Of a DNA stretch of 64,000 bases, positions 12,801-23,500 are shown one piece after another. How positions within the stretch are numbered: the stretch's first letter is position 1; each line of letters begins with the position of its first letter. Made by a program: the position numbers and the translations under genes. Under the pieces are notes generated by a model that had not been told where the DNA came from, searched no databases, and was given only the letters and a program-made list of their open reading frames with translations. The DNA comes from Cinnamomum chago. Taxonomy: Eukaryota > Streptophyta > Magnoliopsida > Laurales > Lauraceae. The stretch is from the NCBI GenBank assembly GCA_038049695.1, contig CP142456.1, positions 72,811,922 to 72,875,921 on the forward strand. The letters are read 5' to 3'.

Positions 12801-14307
12801 AGCATGATGCTCATTGAACTTTGTGGCTATGTTTAGGATACAAATGGGGAGGGGGACCCTGAGCTTCTGGACGACTCAGATTTTTACCATCAACTCCTCA
12901 AGGAATTCCTTGATTCGTGTGATTCTGCATCATCCGGTAATGTTCCCAGCAAGTTGTTTCCCACTGGGTTTTGCTGTTTTTAGCATTCACATGACTTGTA
13001 CAACTAATCATCCATTCTGGGTATAATTTTCCGAATTGTCTTTAACTTCACAAATAATCATGTAAAGTTTGAAAATTGTCTCTATTCCCAAAATGATGGC
13101 CATGAAACAAGCCTTAGACAGTTGAGACATATGAAGATTCAAGTGGAAGTTAGATCTGGTACAAAAAATCGCAAACTTCTGGGGCGTTCAAACTGTATAT
13201 TATGCAGTTTGTTATATTATCATAAATACATTTGAACATGTATTGTTATTTTTTGTTTTTATTTCATATCATTTTTCAGCATTATAATGTATATACTTTA
13301 ATATTATAACGTATGCATGAATTATACAAGAAGAGGAGATCAATTCAGCTGCGGTACATGCTGGTCAAACAATAGAATTGCATGGGAAAATAGAACTCAA
13401 AGCCAAGCTTGGATGGAACTCGTCTCCGATAATATATATATATATATATATATTTTATAACAAAGGGTGTCCCAGCCCTTTGGCCAGAATAATCCCTACG
13501 GGCCTAGGGGGACCGGGTTAATCCCCTGTGGCCCTAGTGTGGTAATGCAGTTTCGAACTCTCAACCTTCGAGTGCAAACCGAGCTAGCCCTCGGGGTTGT
13601 CTTCAATAATAATAAATTTATATTACCGATAAAAGTGCGAAAACATTACATTTTTGTTTAATTTTAGGTATGTCTGGACTTTGGATGTCTAGTAAATCAA
13701 TTTCTGTTTGTGATACCCACCAAAATGCGGACATCCATTCAGCTAAAGATCAGGGGCTGTAGTTATTTTTTCATGTTTTAGCCAATCCAAATTATCAATG
13801 TATGACAGAAAGCACTCTTCCTTCAAGCAATTGTTTGGATATCCAAAAACAACCTTATTATTTTGCCTTGAATAATTTATTACTCTTCTCTCCTTTAGCA
13901 AGACCGACAGATGTTTACACTAAATTGTGGAATAAAATTTCATTAATGGGACAGTAAAATGAAATTTCTGGTGTTTGGTTGTCCACAGGATCTGCATTTT
14001 ATGCTCTAAAAAAGCTGCAACCTAAGAAACGAAAAGTAGTTGATCGGCGTGCATCAAAGAGCCGCAAGATTAGGTGATAGATTATTGTCTTGTTTTGCAT
14101 GGGATGGTGATCTTAGGAGTTGCCACTTGCCGCTTTCTTTACTTGATTACTCAATGGATCCTATTTCTATGGTCATGCAGGTACCACGTTCATGAAAAGA
14201 TCGTTAATTTCATGGCTCCAGAGCCTATGGTTATACCTCCTCATGCCTCCAAATTGTTTGAAAATTTGTTCGGCCAGCACAACCAGAGGCCAGCCTCTGT
14301 TGTGTAG
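7448..14307 (+). CDS. AATF/Che-1 (TRAUB domain) family protein, C-terminal ten exons
   Basis: Exons read by hand: 7448-7522, 7627-7734, 7931-7973, 11175-11268, 11431-11533, 11621-11716, 11858-11890, 12837-12936, 13989-14073 and 14181-14307 (stop TAG). All have GT-AG introns and the phases join into one frame of 287 residues. The first exons (ALWDKTLELRCLLQKSFSSS, then AYADLIASSEQTLNSMLELQ) match the N-terminal AATF domain. DKWQRKTQ and YMRDPSRMIK follow, then DPELLDDSDFYHQLLKEFL. The C-terminal TRAUB domain has VDRRASKSRKIRYHVHEKIV and NFMAP. In yeast and animals this family (Bfr2/AATF) acts in the nucleolus in early processing of the small-subunit pre-rRNA; animal AATF also affects transcription and apoptosis. 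Known plant members are longer by roughly 150 N-terminal residues, so the first exons are missing, probably left of the window or hidden by the Copia-bearing intron. Intron 7974-11174 is 3.2 kb and full of repeats. No coding lesion is seen in the visible part. Confidence 0.9.
8013..9277. mobile_element. MITE split by a hAT element (outer element)
   Basis: The left arm (about 8013-8052, ACTATGAGAGATAAGGTGGG core) is the inverse of the right arm (about 9216-9255, CCCACCTTTATCTCTCATAG core). With the inner 1.1 kb insertion removed, the outer element would be only about 140 bp, flanked by TA-rich DNA. A second, uninterrupted and more diverged copy lies at about 23411-23530. It shares GGGAGRTGCTC at one end and GCATTGGATATGGATGTRAG in the middle. 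The left end of this copy has decayed into CT/TA simple repeats, so that boundary is approximate. The element lies in the AATF intron 7974-11174. Confidence 0.7.
8072..9197. mobile_element. hAT-type non-autonomous transposon inside the MITE
   Basis: The ends are CAAGGAAGTAAATATCGG (8072 on) and its near-inverse finishing ...TATTTTCATCCTTG (9197). A perfect 8-bp target duplication ATGCCAAC lies at 8064-8071 and 9198-9205, as expected for hAT elements. The subterminal regions are packed with palindromic TATCGGCCGATA-type motifs (about 8084-8260, with a degenerate set at 9115-9180). No transposase coding is seen in the 1126 bp, so the copy is non-autonomous. Family knowledge: subterminal repeats in hAT elements are usually transposase-binding sites; that use here is inference. 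Confidence 0.85.
9278..10320 (+). other. Repeat-derived part of AATF intron
   Basis: No exon is seen. About 9310-9760 resembles a weathered retroelement LTR: it has a run like TATGAATTCAATGAAAATTT after an AT-rich promoter-like stretch. I could not find clean ends. A CT microsatellite lies at 9813-9843, flanked by a short imperfect duplication (TGATGGGTCCAAC and TGATTGGTCCAAC). Confidence 0.4.
9813..9843. repeat. (CT)n microsatellite
   Basis: An uninterrupted CT dinucleotide run of about 31 bp in the AATF intron. Confidence 0.95.
10321..10560 (+). repeat. Imperfect tandem repeat, period about 124 bp
   Basis: Segments containing CTCTTTCTTCCTCTTCCCAT followed by AACCCATTTACAGGTTGGCA start near 10329 and again near 10453, with a shorter third piece near 10514. 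The unit is pyrimidine-rich and lies in the AATF intron 7974-11174. It could equally be a 5'-leader-like region of an unannotated transcript; I see no supporting reading frame. Confidence 0.7.
13451..13600 (-). mobile_element. tRNA-derived SINE-like element
   Basis: On the minus strand an A-box-like CTAGCTCGGTTTG (plus 13575-13587) is followed about 15-28 bp later by a B-box-like GAGTTCGAAACTG (plus 13548-13560). That is the arrangement of an RNA polymerase III promoter in a tRNA-derived SINE head. The body ends on the minus strand in a TA-rich tail at about 13430-13460. It lies in the intron 12937-13988 of the AATF-like gene. It is too diverged to fold as a functional tRNA. Confidence 0.5.
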
Positions 14308-15066
14308 TATTTTCTTATCAAGGAACATATGAATTTTGGTAATTTTGAAGTTTCTGAAGATTTTGTATCTGAAGTAGGATTCTTAGATGATCCATATCAG
14401 GTATGGGCCATGCATTTGAGATGAGTAATATTGAAGAGGCTTCTTATTAGGAATTTGTAAGTTATAACGCTTGGACTCAGACGTTTTGTCAAAGGTTAGA
14501 TAAATTGTATGTTGCCATTGTTGTGATAATAAAGCTTCCTCTACCAAAGTTGATGGGTGATGGCAGCTTTGAGATTCAGTTGCTATTGTCTGTTTCAGAC
14601 TATAAACCTGGCCTTTTGGCCTTGAATCCTCAGAACGTGGTTGTACTACAATCATTTTGCCCATAAATCTCATATCCTGTAATGCTGTTTAGATGCAACT
14701 GATTATGGCAAAGAACAAAACAACTGCCACTTAAAGAAAATTTAGGTTATTTAAAGGCATGAACTTTAGTTTCCTGACCCTGCCACAAAGGTGTCCAAAC
14801 AGTCTAAGCGAAATAAGGGGTAGATAGGGTTATTCCCTTGATTGCTTATACCATGTAATTGTCTTTCATTGATTTTTTGGGTATAAGGCTCTTATACCTG
14901 TTCTTGGTGGTGTATTGGTTTTTGTTTGCCTTCTTTTTTCTATAATGTTTCAGTTACCATTCAAAAAAAAAAAAAAAAAGGTGTCCAAACAGTTAAATCT
15001 AAGCTGGATGGATCCCTCTTCCAGGCTTTTTTTGGTTTTTCACCTTTCTAATTGGTGATATGACCT
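14308..15066 (+). other. 3' UTR and downstream flank of AATF-like gene
   Basis: This is non-coding. The transcript end is not marked by a clear signal that I can defend. An A-run lies at about 14965-14981. No other gene is seen. Confidence 0.5.
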
Positions 15067-15350
15067 GAACCTACAACCTCAAAGTTGTAATAATGAAGCC
15101 ATAGTTATTTTGGTGAATGCGTTCAGCCCTTTGTAATAAATCTGCAATGTTGTCAAGAAGAAAATTCTAGGAGTGCAAGTCGAGCAGGGTTGGGCAAGCG
15201 ATGTTATTGAACCTACAGCCTCAAAGTTGTAATAATGAAGCCATAGTTATTTTGGTGAATGCGTTCAGCCCTTTGTAATAAATCTGCAATGTTGTCAAGA
15301 AGAAAATTCTAGGAGTGCAAGTCGAGCAGGGTTGGGCAAGCGATGTTATA
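15067..15350. repeat. Two-copy tandem duplication, 142-bp unit
   Basis: Units 15067-15208 and 15209-15350 are almost identical. I see one difference near the start (ACAACCTC versus ACAGCCTC). The high identity indicates a recent local duplication in the AATF/LCMT1 intergenic DNA. Confidence 0.95.
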
Positions 15351-16950
15351 ATGGAAAATGATCCAACTTAATCTGAATAGTCCATAAAGTTGGGGCATAA
15401 AGTTGGGGGTGTTCACAGGAAATATCCGCTGTGGTGTCATTAGTTTCTCAATCATACTGCAACCAACTGGAGCCTGATGCCTAAGATGTTCCAAATAATG
15501 TGTTTTCTTGTAGGAGTTAACAGTGAAGATCAATGGTGGGAGCTATGAGGAACCCATCCCTCTGAAATTATGGCCTCCCTTTACACCCTATTAAATTAAG
15601 TCCTAGGAGTTTGACAACCCAACCTCAAGAATTCTCAGGTTGTGTTGTGTAAATAGAGGATTCCACGCTCTATGGATTTTTGTTTCCATGGGAGAAAATT
15701 CATGTATTCCTAACCCCCATATGAAACCAAGATCTCATCTATTGACAAGAAACCTTTTTTTAGGCTCTATGGAAAATCAAATTAGAAGAAATTTTCTATT
15801 TGTCACAGAATTCTCTTCGTACTTTCGAGGAGTTCTATCAAAGGATCTTCACCTGACATCCGGATGTGGAAATGCTACTTACACATGTGAGATTTATGTA
15901 ACATTTATGCAAGTGAAAACAATATCAGGTTTTTTAAGTACCATTTTCACCATTTCAGATCACACGTAAGATTTTCATATATTTCAAAATCTATGAATAT
16001 TTAAGATGTGAGATGTGAAGTTGAATATTTTGGAGTTTAATGGGTCAATAGACAATTTTAACGTTTGGATTAAAAATTCGGAGCCTAGAGTAGGTGAAGG
16101 GGTTAAAACTTGTGACATGTCTGGGATAGAATCTGCGCTAGCACCTCTTCTAACCAAGAGAAGTGTAAACTTTTATATGAAAATGACTACATTTACACAC
16201 CATTTTATACCTCAATTACACATCACATACATTACCAAGCACAAACAAATGTGATCATATGTTATGTCATTCACTAATCTAAATGAGTGCAAACAAACGA
16301 CCCCTTGGGCCTTTCACTATCTCAGGAAGTAGTTGGACCTTCACGACCCTAGGAAAGTTTTAGTTCTGAGCCAAATGGGCCCTTGTAGGTATCCCACCCT
16401 TCACCTGCAACTTTTTTACACCTTGAGTAACCCTTCAATAGAAGGCCCAGCCCCTTCCATATTAATTCCTGAAAATACAGTAAGAATTTCCCAAATTTTT
16501 TCCCAAATTTACCATTCAGGTATGGTTATGCGAAGAGAATTATGCAATAATGAGGTAAATTAGTATGCTTGTGCGACAAGAGGATTCCATAGTAGAGAGG
16601 TAAGTTGTCCTAATTTTTTTCATGTAGTCCACTTTTCTGTTGTTTGGTTACTTTTTTTCATGCGGCAAAGATACAAAATGAACTGATTTTTCTCGATAGA
16701 GAGGAAATCAGAGGTAGGAATGCAGGAATCCTCTGGATTCCCAGGGATATTTGTAATGATGGGCAAAATCCAGCTTCTCAGAATGTAATCTAAGGAAACT
16801 TACATCCATGTTCCAAACAACACACTTAAGGAGATACTGAAAAGTGAATGTCAGAACTGTTTTGCCACAGCCCAGTAATCATATAGAGAGAGCTCTCATT
16901 CACCAGGACACTTGCAGGCATGGAATTGATTTCCACTTACGGCACTTGTA
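15351..16950. other. Convergent intergenic region, AATF-like (+) and LCMT1 (-)
   Basis: No gene is supported. Short open frames here lack codon or family support. The right end (about 16870-16950) is probably the LCMT1 3' UTR. Confidence 0.5.
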
Positions 16951-17065
16951 TCAGTGGACCTTGCTATCGCTCTGAGGACGGAGATCTGGAGAAGGATTGG
17001 ATACATGCTGACTGTCACAGAATCCAAAATTCCGGAACACACCCTGCAAGAAAAAACACATAAGC

Positions 17066-17141
<76 letters not shown>

Positions 17142-17554
17142 GAGAGGGGGGTGGGGAGGGAGGGAGAGAGAGAGTACCAACGCATCATTTATTGCATATG
17201 CCACACAATAGTGCTCCTGAAACATGGTGTTTGTCAGATTTCTTGGACAGGGTTGATATTAGAATTCAGATCTACCGTAAGCAACCACATGTATATTGTT
17301 AACTTGCCTGCATCATGTACCACTCTTCAAACTCGTCAAAGAGTTCCAGCCGTTCAATCCTGAATCCACATTATAGTAGCGATGAGCTTTTCAAATTAAA
17401 TGTATGGGACATGCATGCCAATGCAGCCAATAACAGAAAAATACTGATGAGATACAGAACAAGCCGGGGAGCTCTCTGTGTAGCATCCTAAGCACTTGAG
17501 TTTTAGATGTGGCTCTTATCATACACGCTCCAATGCTTAATCATGGTCAGCTCA

Positions 17555-17591
<37 letters not shown>

Positions 17592-20500
17592 AAATACTGA
17601 TGAGATACAGAACAAGCTGGGATAGCATCCTAAGCACTTGAGTTTTAGATGTGGCTCTTATCGTACACGCTCCAATGCTTAATCATGGTCGGCTCAACAT
17701 ATATATATATATATACATACAAACACACGTATGTTTTTATCTCAGAAACAAAACAAAAGTACAACTTAAAGATAAGGAGAATGAAAAAAAAAAATAAAGT
17801 ATTTGGAAACCATGCAGCCACTGGTTTGTTAGCAATATGCAGCCTTTTCACCTAGATCAACTCTAATCTATATGATAAAACCTAACATTAAAGATATGTG
17901 TATAGTTTGTTTTAGTTGGTTTTTTTTTTTTTTTTTCCTTCGTTGTTCGGTAGTTTTTTTTTTGTTCTTTTCTTTTTTTTGGTGTAATAAAATTTAACCG
18001 TTATCAAAAAAAAAAAAAAAAAAAAAGAGATGTTCTACCCAAAAAAAAAAAATCAATATAGCTTTTTTGGGGCTTTGGTTCTCCTTTTGGTTGATTGCTC
18101 CCCCTTCTTTGTGGGTTTTTTTTGTTTAAGTATAGTTCACTTATACTGTAAATTTCTTGAGCAATTAATGCAGTTACCCTCTTCCAAAAAAAAAAAAAAA
18201 CTCAATCTATATGATTAAAGGAGAAGCGGACTCCTTTCCATTTTGGGGGTGAAGAGATTCTCTCCGCAAAGGTTTAGCACGGTCCGAGAAATGCAAGGGA
18301 AACGGGTCCCCTAAGGAAAAAAGAACAATTTGCCCCACCTGGAAAATTTTCATGGATCTTTAGTATTTTCCATGCTTTTCTGGCAACCCGTTTTAGCTGG
18401 TATCTCCATTTTTTAAGTTCATGTTCACAGTATTGTTTCAAGTCTTGGTAACAATGGATTTTGATTGACTGCTGCTAGAAAACATTTGCACTGATCTCTA
18501 TTTTAAAATTTTAATATTATTCTTGAAATATCCACTACCTGCGCCTATCTTGAGCATCAATGAAGTTACTATATATCTTCAGCATATCCCAAGCAACAGC
18601 TCTCTGCAAAGAGCACACATTAGAAGAATGGTGAACTATGAGTGCAAGAACATAAGAAAAACAAAAGTCATCTCTTTGACAAAGATGAAATTCCACAAAG
18701 CCACATTATCCCAAAAATTATTGAACTTAGTTCTTTTTTTTTCCCTGGAAAGCCATCTCAATTCTTGATGTTCCAAAGGTTGCTTTTTTTTTTTTTTTTG
18801 ATAACCATGTTCCAAAGGTTGCTTTCCTTGAAAACTTAGGAGATTGTGAGGAGAGAAACTAATCAGATGGAAGAATTACCTGCCAGCCCTGATCAAGAAA
18901 GAGCTTTTCCTTGGCTTCTAACGTTGGTGTAGCATGTATTCCCAACAGAGGGCAGCCACGACTCTACAAAAGGAAATTGCACCAAAAAGTTGAGACACTG
19001 TGGGAGTGGGAACCAGCAACAAGCTTAAAATTTCCTAATAGGATAAAGCCTATCCATCTTAAGTTTCATTTAACAGTAACAACCACGCCCACCCCTCACC
19101 CACCTTATGAGCCACAGAGTTTGCACAGGGCATGTTGTTGACATCCTTTATAAAGCAAAGATCTAGACACCTTAGATTTCATTTTAACGCAACACAGAAA
19201 GAATCATAAATGCTTAATTGAAAATCAGAAAAATCTTTACATGGTGGATGTAAATGTCCATGCATACATGTAAGGAAGAATGACACATGAATTTAAAACG
19301 CAACACAAATATTTGAATGTTTGATTTTGTTCGTATTTTTAAATTTCAGCTACAATTGAATTGGCAGATGCTGTTAGGTTATTGACAATGATTAATTGAG
19401 TTGAATATAACAATTATGATCAATGTTGGGTGGCAAAACGAAGACAAGCCTGTGGATTGTTATGTACTGGTCTGAGTGCCACTTTGTTTATAGGACATGT
19501 CACAACACGGCATTTAGACCTGCTATGTATGGTGCTGAATGATAACAAAGAAACAAGAAGCAGAAGTACAAAGAGGGATGTATGGAGTTACAGGAAATGA
19601 TAGAATTAGAAACAAGCACACAAGAAGAAACACACGAGCAGTTCTACTATAAGAGAATCATGGAATGATGCTTGAAATGGATTGGTCAAGTAAAGAGAAG
19701 ACCAGAAAAGCCCCATTTATGATGTATAAGGTTATAAGTTCAAGGAAAGACATTGTGGATTGTGGAGTTACTAAAAGCATGGTTGTAGTCAGGGGTTGAG
19801 TGGAAAACTAGAATTCACAAAGCAGATGCCAGATCTGATGGGATAAGACAACTGATGAAAGTTAGATCAGGTAAGACTTCGATGATCATCATCATCATTT
19901 GAGTTATGTTAGGTCATGATATATTTATATAGAAATATACTATATGTGGAGGTATTGACATAAATATGAAGCTTTCAAGAAAGAAAAAAATACACTGAAA
20001 AGTAAATATGTAACTACAATATTGTCAAATAAATGGACTGCACTAAACAGATAAGAGAAAATCTACTACCTCTAAATTTCTAATCATTTGCTCCCCAAAA
20101 GCATCATCTGGATGGATCTGTTGAATGTAATAAAAGAAATTTTAGATGACTAATAATCTGACTATATAGCTAAAATGCTGGAAAACTGTCGCATTTAAAA
20201 ATATATTATAAGGAAAGAAACAGAGTTGCACTTTGGCAATAGAGAAGGGGACCTGCTCATATAAGAAAAACACTGCAGTAGAGAATGTTCTTGAAGCCCA
20301 ACCAACTATAGCATGGGTTGAATCTGGGTCCAAGTATATTAGAACGCATTCTGCAATTATAAATGTTGGCAAGCTGATGACAAAACCAGAATGAAGCAGC
20401 TTAATCATTCCCTCAATAAGGATGCAGAGCATCCTAGACTAAAAAATGGGTATATCCAAACAAGATAAAAGTACTTAGACAAGATAACTGCAAAAAAGGC

Positions 20501-23500
20501 TAAACAATAGAAAGCAGGTATATCCAAACAAGATAAAAGTACTTAGACAGGATAACTGCAAAAAGACTAAAACAAAAGAAAGCAAGAACAAACAAGCATG
20601 AAATATGATAGTGTTGTCAGGAATTGAAGAAAACGCGGTGAAATATGATCAGAACTGTTCTATCTTTAAATAGTAAAATCAAACAATATAAGCTAACTTA
20701 ATATGGAGGAAGAAAAAAAATTCTATCCATCAATAATGAGGATTTAATTAAGAGTTAAATACATATTCAGACCTCCGTCTAGTTCTCAATTTGGGCAGAT
20801 ACAGGGGTTCCGTGAACTCTATGATCTTAAAATCCATGTTTGTGTGATTCTTTTCATGAGAAAGTTTAAAGTTAGAATACCTCATCTCTGCCTCTAAAGC
20901 ATAAGGGCATTATTTTATAATGAAAAATTGATGTTACCGTTGATTGGACACAAATTTATTGGATATGTTCATTGTTTCAAGCTTATTAAAAAGAATCTAC
21001 ATCCACCTTAACTTAATGGATGTATCTCATAGGTATCAACAGTCCGCAGCTTTAAACTCATCGAACAATTTGCAAAACTTTCTGTAGCATATTGTAATGA
21101 AACATGCAGCATAGATTTTAAAAAAGATCGTATAATTTTCCGTACCAAGGATCCAACTGACTCAGAGCTATGACAGTATCTAGGCTATGGATATCACGCA
21201 AATCTACAGGGAGTAGTTTGTAATGATCACTCAGTATTTCCCCTCTTTCTGCAAAATCAAACACTCATAATTAGTAGCAGACGAAGAGACGAATATCAAA
21301 CATCTGCTCATGTACAAATAAAGGATATGTTAAAACTAATTCACTAACTATGATTTCAACATTCTTTCTTAACTGGAATAGGTTAAAAATGAGAGGTAAA
21401 CAGACGGTTGAGGGATGATGCAGCATGAAGCAGAACATGCAGTACTTTATAATCCATAATACTAAGACAATAAGAACATTCAAAATTTCTTGGTTTCAAA
21501 ACAATAGAATTAAACAGACAATTGTGCGACAATGCAGCAAGCAGCAGAACAGACATGCCTGATAACCCACAAAGTTTTTGGTTTAATATTGATTTCATAT
21601 GATCTATTTCTATTTTGGTTTAATACTTATTAACTCAGAATGTTGAGATAAATGTGTAGTAAAACTAGGAAAGATAGAATAAAAAATGAGCACATTTGGG
21701 AGCATTTAGGGGTAGCATCAATCGGTGATAAATTTAGAGAGACTTGTTTGGGAAGGCTTGGACATGTCCAACACAGGCCAACAACGACGTGGATGAGGAA
21801 AAGTTTTTATATGCAAGTTGATGGCCCTTTAAGGAAAACAAAGGACATGGATGGAAGTGGCAAGGATAGATCTGAAGAGGTGCAACCTATCTGGAAATTT
21901 GGCCCAAGATAAACAATAATGGTGAAACAAAATTCATATAGCTAACCCCAACATGGTTGGGACAAGGCTTTAATGATGATGATTGATTATCACTATCAAA
22001 AAAGTTAAATCTTTTTTCTTTTTTTTGTGCTTCTTATAAATCAATAAGAGATTTATATATATATATATTTGTTTTTCTGACATTATAATGCCTCTTTCAT
22101 TTTTTTTTCTTATTCTAAGTTTACCATTAGTCTATTCTTACTGCCTTTAACATCGTTCTACACTTTATTGAAACAAATAATTCAATTGTCACAATGAATC
22201 TATGGAAACATTTCTCATAAGTTTCTAATCCTGTATTAATTCTCATAAATCCCTTATCATTAAATATTTAATAAATTTTATTTTTTTTAGTTTTTTAAGA
22301 TTCCCCTTTTCTATTTTAAGTGAACCATGCATTGCAATATTAATTCTCATAAATCCTTTATGATAAAATAATTGTTAAATGTTTTTTTTTTTTTTAGTTT
22401 TTCAAGCTTTCCCTTCTTTTATTAGTGAACCGTGCATTACATGGGTATCCTTGCTAGTGTATTGTTATTAGAGAGCATGGGAATGAGACCATCAATGAGT
22501 CATTCAACATGAGTGCCATGTTTATACACTACAGTTTATATACAAGAGATAACTATTGTAACGCCCCACCCTTAAAACATGAATGATATTGTCCGCTTTG
22601 GCTCGCGTGCACGCGCGAGGACTTCCCAGGAGGTCACCCATCCTAGTACTGCTCCCGCCCGAGCACGCTTAACTTTGGAGTTTTTACGTTTTTCGGGGCC
22701 GCACGGTTTTAAAAGGCCTCATGCAAGGTAAGGGTGTAAACTTTACATATAACCCCATTCACTTTCCTCTCTATAGTCGATGTGGGACTCCGGGGCGTCA
22801 CAACTATTGGTTGCAGAAACATGAATATGTAACTACCTCGTGAAATGGATGCTTCTGGTCCAATTTTGCCTCTCAGTTGGTCAAGATTCTCAATTAGAGC
22901 CGCCTTCTTGCTGGTTACCTAACAAAAAGAAACGATGATTTTAAGTCCTTCAGCCAGCTTTATAAGTAAATAATGCTAGGAAACAAATCCAACGACAGAC
23001 AAATGATAGAGTTTCTAATTGAAAAACAGTCTAGTAGTCAACACGCTCAATGCAATTGAACAAGTAATATTTTGACTACATAGGTTAAAAATTAAAATAG
23101 AAAAATGGTTTCCTCAGCGTAATAGATGGTCTTCACCCAATTCGACAAACTGCACACTCTCGTATCACATTGCACCAAAACCCAGAAGATAAAATATGAA
23201 ATGTCAAAACTCTCACCTCCTTAAAATCCAGTTCCACATATATATCAGGTGCAATCCCTTCTTCCTGCACAAGAAGAATACAAATATTCAAAACAAAATG
23301 CACATCACAAATTTCTCATCTTTAGAAAGCAGCAGATAAGAGGTGCAACAAACATGTTAATTTCCACATGTACCAAATTCATTCTAGCTTTGCCGGTACA
23401 TTATATATTTATGGGAGATGCTCCTGTGGGGCCTTCACATTTAGGCTGTAAGCATTGGATATGGATGTGAGGGCCCCGACCCTTAACTCACATAGTATCG

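Noticed and set aside
13548-13587. tRNA gene suggested by A- and B-box-like motifs
   Set aside because: The cloverleaf cannot be completed and there is a SINE-like tail, so it is better called a tRNA-derived SINE.
16896-17225. Minus-strand 109-codon frame with a long Ser-Leu repeat after [12 protein letters not shown]
   Set aside because: It is LCMT1 exon 12 read through its donor into the CT microsatellite; the family C-terminus resumes at 17043 after splicing.
21271-21598. Minus-strand open frames near LCMT1 exon 6
   Set aside because: They lie in intron 5, lack family similarity and contain no splice-compatible coding.
22600-22680. A functional 5S rRNA gene
   Set aside because: Only the central and 3' parts are 5S-like and they lie inside a TG...CA unit with a 5-bp TSD, which identifies a Cassandra LTR.
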